The notes under the pieces were generated by a model, which was not told the DNA's origin, made no database searches, and saw only the letters and a list, made by a program, of their open reading frames with translations. Shown one piece after another: positions 8,286-18,334 of a stretch of 34,125 bases of DNA. The stretch is from Planctomycetia bacterium (GTDB lineage Bacteria; Planctomycetota; Phycisphaerae; Phycisphaerales; SM1A02), in assembly GCA_005792145.1 (NCBI GenBank), contig SXSS01000103.1, positions 1 to 34,125 of the forward strand. Reading direction: 5' to 3'. How positions within the stretch are numbered: the stretch's first letter is position 1; every line of letters begins with the position of its first letter. Both the position numbers and the translations under genes were made by a program.

Positions 8286-9734
8286 TTATTTCCAAGCCTG
8301 CACGATCATTGTTTGAGGATAGTAACGGGCAAGAATCTGTTTATAACTGCTGCCCTTGCGACCCATTTCCTGCGCACCGTGCTGGCAAAGACCCACGCCA
8401 TGTCCAAATCCGCGACCTGAAAACTCCGCGTTTCCAGCAGAAATTTGAATAGAACAATCGCAAGACCGCATGCTGGACTTCGAGTCTCCTGCAGCATTGA
8501 TTGCTCGACGAAAATCCTCCGCCTCGATGAGGACCGAGCCGCCCTTGCGAGTTCGAATGCGAAATTGCTCTGGACGACCCGCCGCATTTTTCTCCGCGAC
8601 CTCGATGCTTGTCGGCAGTTGAAGTGCGGACAAATCCGCGCGACCATTTGCACTCCCCCACGCTTGAAGGCGAGATTGGATCTTGGTCAGTGCAATCGAT
8701 GCTTTCCAAGTTGCCACTGATGTTCTTTCGCAACACGAAGTGCGTCCAGCAGATTTGTTTCCAGTTGAGACACAAACGATGTTGTGAAATGGATTGTCGG
8801 TCAGCACGCCGAGGGCATTTGCGGGTCGACCACCGCAAGCGCTCGAGTAGTACGCGGGAACCACCACGCCATCGTGCACCAGCACTTGACCGCGCGTATC
8901 ACGAACTGCGGCGAGAGCTTTCGCATTATCAGTTGCACCGATCCAAGCCTGACTTTGTTGACCCGCGACCATGTCATAGTGACGACGACCTTCCCAGCGA
9001 GCCTCTTCTACTACCGCGAAACTCCGCGCGGCAATTGCCTGAGCGTGATAGGCCGCATCGCACCATGAAGGATAAAGTTCTTTCGCAATCACGCCAGGAA
9101 GATACGAGTCCATCTTCACATCCATCACCAAGTCAATGTTGCTTGGAGTACGCACGACGCGCAGTTTTCCCGGCCATTGCTTTTGATTCCACTGAATCGG
9201 ACGAGTGTCACCATTGAGAACATCAACAGTCAGTTCGCCGGCGGGAAAGTCGCGCGACTGCGAAGGCAATCCAGATTTTTTTTGCGAAGTCACACGCCAT
9301 CCTTCACCTTGCATACGAATCTCAATTGGCGTGTTTGCCATCCACTCTTGATCGTCCGCAGAAGAATGCTTGGAAGAAATTTGCAATCGACCAGCAGCGT
9401 GATTGATGATGACCGCTTGATTGAGCGCAAGTGTTTCAATTCGAATTGCAACTTCGGGTTCCGTGATTGGCGGAATCGGAAGTGGCTTTGGCGGAATCGG
9501 CTTAGGCTTGATGGGCAAATCGGCGACGGCGACAGTCTCAGGACTTTGAATCGGCGTTGGCGATTGAGAAGTTTCGGCGGCGAGTTGCGCGGGCGATGCA
9601 GAAAGTCGAGCAGGTTGACTCGATCGAACTGGCGTTGGATCGTTCGAACACGATGCGACGAAAATGAATATCGATGCATTTGCAAGGAGTATGCAGGTAT
9701 GAAGGGCGCGACGATTGTGCTTGAGGAGTTGCAT
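8286..9734 (-). CDS. SpoIID/LytB-domain protein, putative lipoprotein
   Basis: YLPGVIAKELYPSWCDAAYHAQAIAARSFAV, VPAYYSSACGG and GRGFGHGVGLCQHGAQEMGRKGSSYKQILARYYP are SpoIID motifs; start at MQLLKHNRR gives lipobox-like ASCS. Confidence 0.88.
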   Translation of the reverse strand: MQLLKHNRRALHTCILLANASIFIFVASCSNDPTPVRSSQPARLSASPAQLAAETSQSPTPIQSPETVAVADLPIKPKPIPPKPLPIPPITEPEVAIRIETLALNQAVIINHAAGRLQISSKHSSADDQEWMANTPIEIRMQGEGWRVTSQKKSGLPSQSRDFPAGELTVDVLNGDTRPIQWNQKQWPGKLRVVRTPSNIDLVMDVKMDSYLPGVIAKELYPSWCDAAYHAQAIAARSFAVVEEARWEGRRHYDMVAGQQSQAWIGATDNAKALAAVRDTRGQVLVHDGVVVPAYYSSACGGRPANALGVLTDNPFHNIVCVSTGNKSAGRTSCCERTSVATWKASIALTKIQSRLQAWGSANGRADLSALQLPTSIEVAEKNAAGRPEQFRIRTRKGGSVLIEAEDFRRAINAAGDSKSSMRSCDCSIQISAGNAEFSGRGFGHGVGLCQHGAQEMGRKGSSYKQILARYYPQTMIVQAWK

Positions 9735-9945
9735 AAATAGGTTCAAGGGTAAAACTGGAAGAACTGTGCACGGATGGCGGGCTCTCATTGATCGTCACTT
9801 TGAGCGTTTCTCGTGCAAATTGTCGACGTTTGGGCGAGTGATGGATTGAGACCCTCGAAGCGCATCGCCTATGCCCCTTGCGCTGATACTCTGACTTGAA
9901 CAAGATCGACATCCGCACAAGGAGTGATACTTTTCTAGGACCTTC

Positions 9946-10518
9946 ATGAAATCTGCCACAAAGAACCAAAGTGAATGCTTGACCTCCGTCATGGTGCGGG
10001 AAATCCACATCTCGCCTGGGCATAATTTTTTTGGTCATCATGGAAAATTGGCGGGGACTCATCCGACACTCTCGGTTGATGAGGTGGAATGCGTTGCAGG
10101 CGAAGGTCTGCGCGGCGACCGCTTTTTTGGATACAAGAAAAACTATCAAGGGCAAGTCACATTTTTTTCCGAAGAAGTCTTCCGAGATCTCTGCGAGCAT
10201 TTCAAAGTTGTCGGAAAGTCAGCTGGGGTGCTTCGGCGCAATGTCATCACCAGCGGAATTGATTTGAACCAGCTTGTTGGCGCGCAATTTGAGTTGCAAG
10301 GGATTCGCTTTGAAGGTGTCGCTGAATGCAGCCCCTGCTTATGGATGAACGAAGCCTTTGGACCAGGCGCTGAAGAATTCCTGAAAGATCGCGGCGGACT
10401 TCGAGCGCGCATCTTGACCACAGGGATTCTGCGCGTCGCAGATTTATGCCGTGACAACAAACTTGAATGCGGCAACGAGCAGCACAATTCCAAGGGCTCT
10501 GCGAAGCCACAACTGTGA
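9946..10518 (+). CDS. MOSC-domain protein
   Basis: GEGLRGDRFFGYKKNYQGQVTFFSEEV, RRNVITSGIDLNQLVG and GVAECSPCLWMNEAFGPGA match the MOSC fold including a conserved Cys. Confidence 0.88.
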   Translation: MKSATKNQSECLTSVMVREIHISPGHNFFGHHGKLAGTHPTLSVDEVECVAGEGLRGDRFFGYKKNYQGQVTFFSEEVFRDLCEHFKVVGKSAGVLRRNVITSGIDLNQLVGAQFELQGIRFEGVAECSPCLWMNEAFGPGAEEFLKDRGGLRARILTTGILRVADLCRDNKLECGNEQHNSKGSAKPQL

Positions 10519-11187
10519 TCCACTGCGGATACTCCAGCGAGAACCAATCAATCCACCGATGACGGCGCCCGCGGATGCCCACCAGATCCATTGTTCGACC
10601 ACGAAACCTATATATAGAAGGCCGCCAAGTCCCGCAAGCGAATTGAGCAATATGAATGGCGCGGAAACCGCGGCTGCCTCGCGTGGTGTCGCCCATCGGC
10701 AGAGAATCATCAGCGGCGTGAGCAAAATTCCTCCGCCGATTCCAACCAATCCAGAGAGAATGCCGATCAAACCTCCGATGACTGCCGCGAGTGGAATAGG
10801 CAGTGGTCGAATGACTTCATCTCGTTGCCCTATGAACATCCGCACGCCTGCGATGACCAATGTTGCAGCAACGAGGATTTTGAATGTCGGCTCGTTGATC
10901 GAATATGCGCCAGCGAGAAATGCGCACGGAATTGAAGTGATCAAAAATGGCCATAACAATTGCCAGCGAAAAAAACCTGCGCGAACAAACATAATTGTGG
11001 CAAGTGCGGCAACAAGAACATTCAAGATCAATGCCGATGGTCGCATCAGCGCGGCGCTGACTCCAATCAGTGCCATAATCGCCAGATATCCCGATGCGCC
11101 GCCATGACCCACGCTGGCATAAAGCGCGGCCATCACGCAAATGAGCAATACAAGAATGACAATTTCAAATCCTGTCATGCGCAACAA
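10444..11187 (-). CDS. TauE/SafE-family (sulfite/sulfonate exporter-like) membrane protein
   Basis: Multiple hydrophobic segments; VGHGGASGYLAIMALIG and LSGLVGIGGGILLTPLMI motifs; the start may be the ATG at 11178. Confidence 0.88.
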   Translation of the reverse strand: MLRMTGFEIVILVLLICVMAALYASVGHGGASGYLAIMALIGVSAALMRPSALILNVLVAALATIMFVRAGFFRWQLLWPFLITSIPCAFLAGAYSINEPTFKILVAATLVIAGVRMFIGQRDEVIRPLPIPLAAVIGGLIGILSGLVGIGGGILLTPLMILCRWATPREAAAVSAPFILLNSLAGLGGLLYIGFVVEQWIWWASAGAVIGGLIGSRWSIRSGSQLWLRRALGIVLLVAAFKFVVTA

Positions 11188-11254
11188 ATGTACGGCGATA
11201 CGAACGCATTTGCACTAATCGAACGAGCGAGTGCGTGATAGGCTTCTCAAAGCA

Positions 11255-12388
11255 ATGCAACGCAGCGCGTCATCCTTCACGCCGTTTCCCCTGAACCTTT
11301 TCAAGGCGAGTGCCGGTGATTTGGAAAACACAGTGCGAACGCGTGCAAAATCCGTGATCGAGCCACTGCCCAAAGCGCCAGAATCGATCCGTGCGGCACG
11401 GCGAATGATGGACTCGTATGGTCGCACCATCTTGGACCTTCGCATCAGCGTCACGGATCGCTGCAACTTTCGCTGCGTCTATTGCATGGAACCCGATGTG
11501 CAATTCCAACCACCCGAAGCGTTGATTTCACCAGCAGAAATCGCGAGACTTGCGAAAGTCGCAGGATCGCTTGGAGTGCGAAAGATTCGTGTGACCGGAG
11601 GCGAACCCACGCTTCATCCAAAGCTTGAAGAGATCATTTCTGGCATTCGTCAAACAAGCGGTATCGAGATTGCGATGATCACCAATGGGTCGTTGCTCAC
11701 TCGCGAAAAACTTGCGCGCTGGAAACGCGCGGGTCTTGATCGGATCACGATCAGTATTGATTCTGTTCGCAGTGATCGATTTTCCAAGGTGACACGTTCG
11801 ACAACCACGCCTGATGATGTCTTGCGTGGCATTGATATGTGCATCGCAGAAGGATTGACACCGCTGAAGTTGAATGCGGTGCTTGTGCGGGGCGTGAACG
11901 ATGATGAAGCAGTCGAACTTGCGGGACTTGCTCGCCGATTCGGCGTGGAAATGCGCTTCATCGAATATATGCCGCTCGATTCTGCTCACGCATGGGACGC
12001 TGCGCAGGTCGTTTCGGCACGAGAAACTCGCGAAGCAATCGAAGCTGTCTTTGCGCTCACCCCCACCAACGCAGATGATCCACACAGCACCGCGAGAACC
12101 TATCGCTTCGCCGATGAAACCGCTGGTCAGATTGGTTTTATTGCGCCCGTCAGCGAGCCATTTTGTGGCGCATGCAGCAGATTGCGTTTGACCGCCGATG
12201 GCAATGTGCGCCCCTGTCTTTTTAGCACCAAGGAATGGAGCGTGATGCCGCTGCTGCGCGGCGGCGCAAGCGATAGGGAGATTGCGGATTTTCTGATCGA
12301 CGTGACTTGGACGAAACTCGCTGGACACAATATTGCCGCCCCAACATTTGTTCAGCCACAAAGACCAATGTCAGCCGTAGGAGGGTGA
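11255..12388 (+). CDS. moaA: GTP 3',8-cyclase MoaA
   Basis: Radical-SAM CNFRCVYCMEP, VTGGEPTLHP, C-terminal FCGACSRLRLTADGNVRPCLF and terminal MSAVGG (GG end). Confidence 0.96.
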   Translation: MQRSASSFTPFPLNLFKASAGDLENTVRTRAKSVIEPLPKAPESIRAARRMMDSYGRTILDLRISVTDRCNFRCVYCMEPDVQFQPPEALISPAEIARLAKVAGSLGVRKIRVTGGEPTLHPKLEEIISGIRQTSGIEIAMITNGSLLTREKLARWKRAGLDRITISIDSVRSDRFSKVTRSTTTPDDVLRGIDMCIAEGLTPLKLNAVLVRGVNDDEAVELAGLARRFGVEMRFIEYMPLDSAHAWDAAQVVSARETREAIEAVFALTPTNADDPHSTARTYRFADETAGQIGFIAPVSEPFCGACSRLRLTADGNVRPCLFSTKEWSVMPLLRGGASDREIADFLIDVTWTKLAGHNIAAPTFVQPQRPMSAVGG

Positions 12389-12423
12389 CAGAAGGCAGTG
12401 GAAGGCGCGAACGCCACGATATG

Positions 12424-12972
12424 TCACTTTGCGTTTCTGCTTTTCAAGATTTCGTTGTTGCGTGGCAGAATCAATTTCAGTTTGCACGCTCGCAGAATTC
12501 GGCGTGGGCTGTCATTGCCTTTCGAAAACGCTTCAAGAAAATTCTGTTGCGCACGAGGTTCCCAAAGTGCGATCATTGGTTCAATTTCATTTTCTCGTTC
12601 GTTGAAGAATGCGATTGCTTCAATATCTGATTGGCGTGCGTCGACCAAAGATTGAATATCTGCAGATTCAAGCAGTGGATAATCGCAACCAACAACCAAC
12701 CACGCACATTGACCTGAAGCGGAGAAGGCCGCATGCAAGCCACTTGCAGGTCCGTGTCCGTCGATGAGATCGACCAACCCAAAATCGCCAAGTTGCCAGT
12801 GCGTTTTTTGCTCCGGCGTGCACGACCAATAGACTTTGGCGCAAAACGGGCGCAAAAGATCAGCAACTTCTTGCCACTGAGGATGAGTTGAATATGTGAT
12901 TTGGGCTTTGTCTTTGCCCATTCGCGAACTTTTGCCGCCGGTCAGAATCAATCCGCAAATTTCAGCGGTCAC
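12424..12972 (-). CDS. mobA: Molybdenum cofactor guanylyltransferase-like NTP transferase
   Basis: GLILTGGKSSRMGKDKA, LIDGHGPASGLHAAF, WLVVGCDYPLL; GTG start at 12972 overlaps the upstream stop. Confidence 0.88.
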   Translation of the reverse strand: MTAEICGLILTGGKSSRMGKDKAQITYSTHPQWQEVADLLRPFCAKVYWSCTPEQKTHWQLGDFGLVDLIDGHGPASGLHAAFSASGQCAWLVVGCDYPLLESADIQSLVDARQSDIEAIAFFNERENEIEPMIALWEPRAQQNFLEAFSKGNDSPRRILRACKLKLILPRNNEILKSRNAK

Positions 12973-15262
12973 TCGGGACTTTCTCAAGGGAAACAATAAT
13001 CGATTTCGAAGTTGGAGTGTGACTTGTCTTGGCAAAACTATCGATCGGCACGAGAACATTGGCTTCTGGGAAATAAGTCGCAAGGCATCCGCGTGGAATC
13101 TCGTACGCCACCACGCGAAAGTTTTTCGCACGGCGTTGTTTTCCAAGATGGTGGCTGACAATATCAACAGCGTCATTTGCAGATAGTTTTTGCGCAGCCA
13201 TATCGTCCGCATTCATCAGAACCACGCGTCGACCATTGTGAATGCCGCGATAACGATCCTCCAAACCATAGATGGTGGTGTTGTATTGATCGTGGGAGCG
13301 AATTGTGGTCATAACGAATTGACCAGGCCCAACATTCAAATGTGGAATTGGGTGGACAGTGAAGAGAGCCTTCTTGCTTGCAGTGCGAAACTCTCTCGAG
13401 TCGCGCACAGCATTTGGCAATTCGAATCCGTTTGGTGTACGAATGCGTGAATTGAGATTTTCAAATCCAGGAATGACTGCGGCGATTCGATCGCGAATCG
13501 TGTCATAGTTGCCAACAAATTCACTCCAGTCAACACCCAAAGTTGTGCCCAAAGTTGCCTGTGCAAGCGCAACAACGATGGCAGGCTCGCTCATCAATTC
13601 TGTCGAGGCTGGATCGAGACGACCTTGGGAGGAATGAACCACTCCCATCGAATCTTCCACACACACAAACTGAGCGCCGCTTGCCTGCAAATCTCGCTCT
13701 GTGCGACCAAGGCACGGCAAGATCAACGCTTCATCTCCCGTAATCAAATGAGATCGATTCAATTTGGTGGAGACTTGCACCGTCAATTCACAGAGATTCA
13801 GACCGTGCGCGGTATATGCCGTATCAGGTGCTGCGGAAAGAAAGTTTCCACCAAGCGCGAAAAAGATTTTGACCTTGCCTGCGTGCATCGCTTCGATCGC
13901 TTCGACCGTGCTGTACCCATGGGCATGAGGCGGAGTGAAATGAAACTCCGCGCCAAGGCGCCGCAGGAAATCGTGCGACGGTCTTTCCCAAATTCCCATC
14001 GTGCGATCACCTTGAACATTGCTATGCCCCCGCACTGGACATGCGCCGGCGCCAGGCCGACCGAAATGCCCGCCAAGAAGAAGCAGATTGATGATTTCCT
14101 GGATATTGGAGACAGCATTCTGATGCTGCGTCAGTCCCATCGCCCAACAACAAATCATTGCTTTACTGCTCGCGATGACATCTGCGACTTCGCGAATGTC
14201 TTTCTCGCTGATTCCAGAACCTTCAACAATTTCTTCCCAAGTCACGCTGTGAAGATTCGTGCGTAGTGCCTCAAAGCCTTCTGTGAATTGCGCGATGAAA
14301 TCCAAATCGATCCGCGGAGTCGCTTCGTCCAGTATGACCTTCTGAATACCCTTGAGAAGCGCCACATCTCCATTGATCTTCACTGGCAAATGATGCGTTG
14401 CCAACCTCGTTCCAGAGCCGAAAAATCCGCTGATTTCTTGCGGATGCCCGAAGCGTTTCAAACCTGTCTCCACAAGCGGATTGATACTGATAATTTTGCA
14501 ACCACGGCGAACCGCGTCCTGCAATGTGCGCAACATCCGCGGATGATTCGTGCCTGGATTTTGACCTATCACCACGATGCAATCTGCAAAGTCAAAGTCC
14601 TTCAACGAGACAGTCCCCTTCCCGGTGCCGATAGTGTGATTCATCGCGAGTCCGCTTGACTCGTGGCACATGTTTGAGCAATCAGGAAGGTTGTTTGTTC
14701 CAAAGAGACGCACGAACAGTTGATATAAGAAGGCGGCTTCGTTGCTGGTTCGCCCAGAAGTATAAAAAACTGCGTCATTTGGCGAACCAAGCGATTTCAA
14801 TTTATTGCCAATTTTATGAAACGCATCTTTCCAAGAGATCGGCTGATAGTGCGTCGCCCCCTTGGGCAAATACATCGGCCTTGTCAATCGACCTTGCTGT
14901 CCCAGCCAATGATCTGATTGCCGTGAGAGTTCGTTGATGGAATGTGCGGCGAAAAATTCAGCCGTCACCCGTTTCAGCGTGGCTTCTTCCGCGATGGCTT
15001 TGGCTCCGTTCTCGCAGAATTCAGCGACCGACCTGTGGTTTTCAGGATCAGGCCACGCACAACCTGGGCAATCAAACCCTGTCTTTTGATTGACATCAAG
15101 AAGCGCGGAAATCGCGCGAGCCACTCCCATTTGCTTCACAGAGGTCGTCAATCCAACCTTGACGGCGGCGGCTCCACCCGCCGATTCCGCAGGTTTACCA
15201 ATGCGAAGATTTGCATCGAGCACCTCGGGACTTAAATATTCTGGATTGCGTTCGTCGGTCAT
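12962..15262 (-). CDS. Molybdopterin-dependent oxidoreductase, FdhF/YdeP-like (formate dehydrogenase alpha-type)
   Basis: FDCPGCAWPDPENH, FYTSGRTSNEAAFLYQLFVRLFGTNNLPDCSNMCHESSG, QNPGTNHPRML; start MTDERNPEYL overlaps the fdhD stop (ATGA). Confidence 0.9.
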   Translation of the reverse strand: MTDERNPEYLSPEVLDANLRIGKPAESAGGAAAVKVGLTTSVKQMGVARAISALLDVNQKTGFDCPGCAWPDPENHRSVAEFCENGAKAIAEEATLKRVTAEFFAAHSINELSRQSDHWLGQQGRLTRPMYLPKGATHYQPISWKDAFHKIGNKLKSLGSPNDAVFYTSGRTSNEAAFLYQLFVRLFGTNNLPDCSNMCHESSGLAMNHTIGTGKGTVSLKDFDFADCIVVIGQNPGTNHPRMLRTLQDAVRRGCKIISINPLVETGLKRFGHPQEISGFFGSGTRLATHHLPVKINGDVALLKGIQKVILDEATPRIDLDFIAQFTEGFEALRTNLHSVTWEEIVEGSGISEKDIREVADVIASSKAMICCWAMGLTQHQNAVSNIQEIINLLLLGGHFGRPGAGACPVRGHSNVQGDRTMGIWERPSHDFLRRLGAEFHFTPPHAHGYSTVEAIEAMHAGKVKIFFALGGNFLSAAPDTAYTAHGLNLCELTVQVSTKLNRSHLITGDEALILPCLGRTERDLQASGAQFVCVEDSMGVVHSSQGRLDPASTELMSEPAIVVALAQATLGTTLGVDWSEFVGNYDTIRDRIAAVIPGFENLNSRIRTPNGFELPNAVRDSREFRTASKKALFTVHPIPHLNVGPGQFVMTTIRSHDQYNTTIYGLEDRYRGIHNGRRVVLMNADDMAAQKLSANDAVDIVSHHLGKQRRAKNFRVVAYEIPRGCLATYFPEANVLVPIDSFAKTSHTPTSKSIIVSLEKVPSDR

Positions 15263-16203
15263 TGCGAACAAACTTTCTGCGTCGATGGCGCAGTCTTGAT
15301 CTGTGGAGAATTCACTCGCCACTCTCCGTGGTAGATATTGAATCGACCATCGCGCACGAATCCGACAAGCGTGATGTTGAATCGCTTTGCAAGTTCGACA
15401 GCGAGGCTTGATGGCGCACCAACCGCGACAATCATTGGGATGCCAGCAACAAGTGCTTTTTGAACGAGTTCGAAACTCGCTCGACCGCTCAAGAAGAGAA
15501 GGCAATTCGAAAGCGGCGTCTTGCCTGAATTGAATTGAGCGCCAAGAAGTTTATCGACGGCGTTATGCCTGCCAACATCTTCGCGAACTTCCAGCAATTC
15601 GCCCTTTGCTGTGAAGAGCGCCGCGCCGTGCAGGCCGCCTGTCTGATCGAAAACTGATTGGTGCGCCCGAACCTGTCCCTGCAGGGCGGAAATTTCCGTC
15701 GCCGCGATTTGGAAACCTTCGCTGGCGATTTGTCGCAGCCCTGGAACTTCGAGCGCATCCAGAGATGCCTTGCCGCAGACTCCGCAACTTGATGTGGAAT
15801 AGAAGTGCCGCTCCAACTTTGGCCAATTCACGCTGGCATTTGGAGCCAATCGCACCTTCACGGTGTTGGGAGTTTGTCCCGCGCCAGTCTTTGGTCCGCA
15901 TCCAATGATTTCGATGACATCAGATGGAGATCGCAAAATTCCTTCTGTGAATAAAAAACCTGCCGCCAATTCCTCGTCGTGACCAGGCGTGCGCATGGTG
16001 ATCGAAACACTTTTGCTTTTCTTTTCTTCGCCTTCAAAAAACTCCACTCGGATTTCCAGCGGCTCTTCGATCGCCAAACGATCTGCCAAGGGTTGCGTTC
16101 CAGCATCAGAAACTCGCGTCACTTGCATCTCGACACTCTTCGCTATCACCGATGCGGTTGTCTTGGCAGAAAAGACAGGCAATTTCGCATTGGGCGTTTG
16201 CAT
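15259..16203 (-). CDS. fdhD: Formate dehydrogenase accessory sulfurtransferase FdhD
   Basis: RTPGHDEELAAGFLFTEGI, SSCGVCGKASLDAL, GRHNAVDKLLGA, SGRASFELVQKA. Confidence 0.95.
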   Translation of the reverse strand: MQTPNAKLPVFSAKTTASVIAKSVEMQVTRVSDAGTQPLADRLAIEEPLEIRVEFFEGEEKKSKSVSITMRTPGHDEELAAGFLFTEGILRSPSDVIEIIGCGPKTGAGQTPNTVKVRLAPNASVNWPKLERHFYSTSSCGVCGKASLDALEVPGLRQIASEGFQIAATEISALQGQVRAHQSVFDQTGGLHGAALFTAKGELLEVREDVGRHNAVDKLLGAQFNSGKTPLSNCLLFLSGRASFELVQKALVAGIPMIVAVGAPSSLAVELAKRFNITLVGFVRDGRFNIYHGEWRVNSPQIKTAPSTQKVCSQ

Positions 16204-16240
16204 CTTGATAATCCTAACGGAGACGGCCAGACAGAGATGG

Positions 16241-16645
16241 TCAGGAATAGACCGGTGACTTCCAAATTGGGACATCGCATTTCATTCGGTTGATGAACTC
16301 ATCGGTTGCGGCAAGCGCTTCTTTACGGTGTGCCGATTGGACTGACAATCGAAATGACCGCTCGCCCACCAAGACTTGACCACAACTATGTTCAACTATG
16401 ATCGTGGTCAGTCCATACTTGGCGAGAATATCTTGCGCCAAACCAGCGAGTGTCCGAGATGCCATTGGTTCGTACGCTTCATACTCGAGCGCTCGAATGT
16501 GGCGTGCGCCTTCGAGTGCGCGGACAACTCCTTCGAAGACGAGTGTCGCGCCGATGTTCGTCGCAGCCTGGTCGAGAGAGTTCTGCGCGGCACAATTTGT
16601 TGCATCTTGCAATGGACCATCGACAATATGGATTGCAACGCTCAT
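16241..16645 (-). CDS. moaE: Molybdopterin synthase catalytic subunit MoaE
   Basis: GATLVFEGVVRALEGARHIRALEYEAYEPMA, HRKEALAATDEFINRMKCDVPIWKSP; start MSVAIHIV overlaps the moaD stop. Confidence 0.92.
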   Translation of the reverse strand: MSVAIHIVDGPLQDATNCAAQNSLDQAATNIGATLVFEGVVRALEGARHIRALEYEAYEPMASRTLAGLAQDILAKYGLTTIIVEHSCGQVLVGERSFRLSVQSAHRKEALAATDEFINRMKCDVPIWKSPVYS

Positions 16646-16887
16646 CCTCCACCTACAAGTTCTATGAGCGCAACTTCGTCGCTTGCTTTGATGGGCGAGT
16701 CTGGCGAAGTAAACGCGTGATTGACTGCAAGCCTTGCGGCTTGAAAGAATTGCGATTTCGCAGGAAATTCCGCCGCCAAAGCAAGATTTACATCGCGAAC
16801 TTGCGCAGGCGACTGAACATCCACAGCAATTTCCTTGCACGATAACTCCCGCGCAAGTTCTCCGAAAATCAGTACACGAACTTTCAC
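16642..16887 (-). CDS. moaD: Molybdopterin synthase sulfur carrier subunit MoaD
   Basis: MKVRVLIFGELAREL start, NHAF, DEVALIELVGGG with C-terminal GG; adjacent to moaE. Confidence 0.88.
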   Translation of the reverse strand: MKVRVLIFGELARELSCKEIAVDVQSPAQVRDVNLALAAEFPAKSQFFQAARLAVNHAFTSPDSPIKASDEVALIELVGGG

Positions 16888-17013
16888 ATTTGAAGTGTAA
16901 CAGTGTGGCTTCGCAGAAACTTTACTTCATCCGATCTGCTTGCTGCGATGCGTATCATCGAGCTGCGTATTTCCACTCAATCTCCCCTCCCGAATCAATC
17001 ACTCGCACTCTCA

Positions 17014-18297
17014 ATGACAACGCAAACTCCACATTCAGTTCTTTGCGAGATTTCATCGCCACAAGCGGCAATCGATGCGGTCTGCGCACGCGTCATCTCT
17101 GTGCCAACGGAAACCATCGCACTTGCAAACTCCTGTGGCCGCGTGCTGGCGAAAACACTTTTTGCCGACCGCGATAGCCCCGCGCTCGATTTGAGTTCGA
17201 TGGATGGATTTGCCATAAAAATTTCTGACCTCGCCATCATCTCAAGCGCAACAGGGTTGCCAGTCGCAACGACTTCAACACAGGGGGATCATGAGGCGCG
17301 AATCGGTCACTCCCCTATTGAAATGCCCGTCGCACATGCCGTCCGTATTGTGACCGGCGCGCCGATTCCTCTTGGATCGGACGCTGTTGTTCGTCATGAA
17401 GATGTATCGCGAGTTGGAGATCGCGTGCGATTGGCGATTGATCCCGCTTCGATCAAGAATGGCGCGAACATTCGACGACAGGGAGAGAACGCGAAGAGTG
17501 GCGCGCAAATCGCGCCAGCAGGCTTGATGATTTCTGCCGCAACAATTGGAGCTCTTGCTTCATTTGGCGTTTCGCAAATTCAAGTGCATCGACGAGTGCG
17601 GGTTGCAATCGTGATCACAGGCGACGAACTTGTCTCCATCGACGGCAATGTGCAACCGTGGCAAGTTCGTGACAGCAACGGACCCGTGCTTCAGGCACTG
17701 CTCGGTACGCGAGCGTGGATAGAAATTATTTCTTGCGCCCGTGCAGTTGACGATGTGGATTCATTGACCGCGACTCTTGCGCTAGCGATGAAATCTTCTG
17801 ACGCAGTGATCTTGACTGGCGGTGTGTCGATGGGACACCGCGACTTTGTTCCTCAAGTTGTGGGAAAACTTGGCGCAGAAACTATTTTTCACAAATTACC
17901 CCAGCGTCCAGGTCGTCCAATGATGGCGGCAGTACGACCCGCAACTGCATCGAATGCTCCTTGCCTGATACTTGGCCTTCCCGGAAATCCAATTTCTGTG
18001 ATGACCACTGCTCGCCGACTTGGCATTCCAATGTTGGGTGCAATTGCAGGATTATCGCGGCTCGCTCTTGCACCTGCCAAACGCGTTCTTGCCAGCGACG
18101 ATCATTCCACGCTTGGGATGTGGTGGTTTCGACTTGTCGGCGAGCGTCTTGGCGCTGATTGTTGTAGCGAGCTGTATTTGCTCGGGGGAAAAAGTTCTGG
18201 CGATGTCGCGACTGCCGCAACAAGCGTGGGCTTTGTCGAAATCGCGCCAGGCAAATCAACCAATGGCACTCAAGACTTTTATGCTTGGGCTGAGTGA
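17014..18297 (+). CDS. moeA: Molybdopterin molybdotransferase MoeA
   Basis: SPALDLSSMDGFAIK, VRIVTGAPIPLGSDAVVRHED, TGGVSMGHRDFV, LGLPGNPIS; start MTTQTPHSV. Confidence 0.94.
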   Translation: MTTQTPHSVLCEISSPQAAIDAVCARVISVPTETIALANSCGRVLAKTLFADRDSPALDLSSMDGFAIKISDLAIISSATGLPVATTSTQGDHEARIGHSPIEMPVAHAVRIVTGAPIPLGSDAVVRHEDVSRVGDRVRLAIDPASIKNGANIRRQGENAKSGAQIAPAGLMISAATIGALASFGVSQIQVHRRVRVAIVITGDELVSIDGNVQPWQVRDSNGPVLQALLGTRAWIEIISCARAVDDVDSLTATLALAMKSSDAVILTGGVSMGHRDFVPQVVGKLGAETIFHKLPQRPGRPMMAAVRPATASNAPCLILGLPGNPISVMTTARRLGIPMLGAIAGLSRLALAPAKRVLASDDHSTLGMWWFRLVGERLGADCCSELYLLGGKSSGDVATAATSVGFVEIAPGKSTNGTQDFYAWAE

Positions 18298-18334
18298 AAA
18301 CATCTCAAACAGACTGACATAGATTGGACACGCA

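Noticed and set aside
11528-12361. 277-aa minus-strand ORF antisense to moaA
   Set aside because: Lies entirely opposite the well-supported moaA; no recognisable family motifs
13625-14266. 213-aa plus-strand ORF inside the FDH-like gene
   Set aside because: Antisense to a gene with clear molybdopterin oxidoreductase motifs
12962-15262. Possible selenocysteine formate dehydrogenase
   Set aside because: The active-site region reads NMCHESSG with a Cys codon; no in-frame TGA interrupts the ORF
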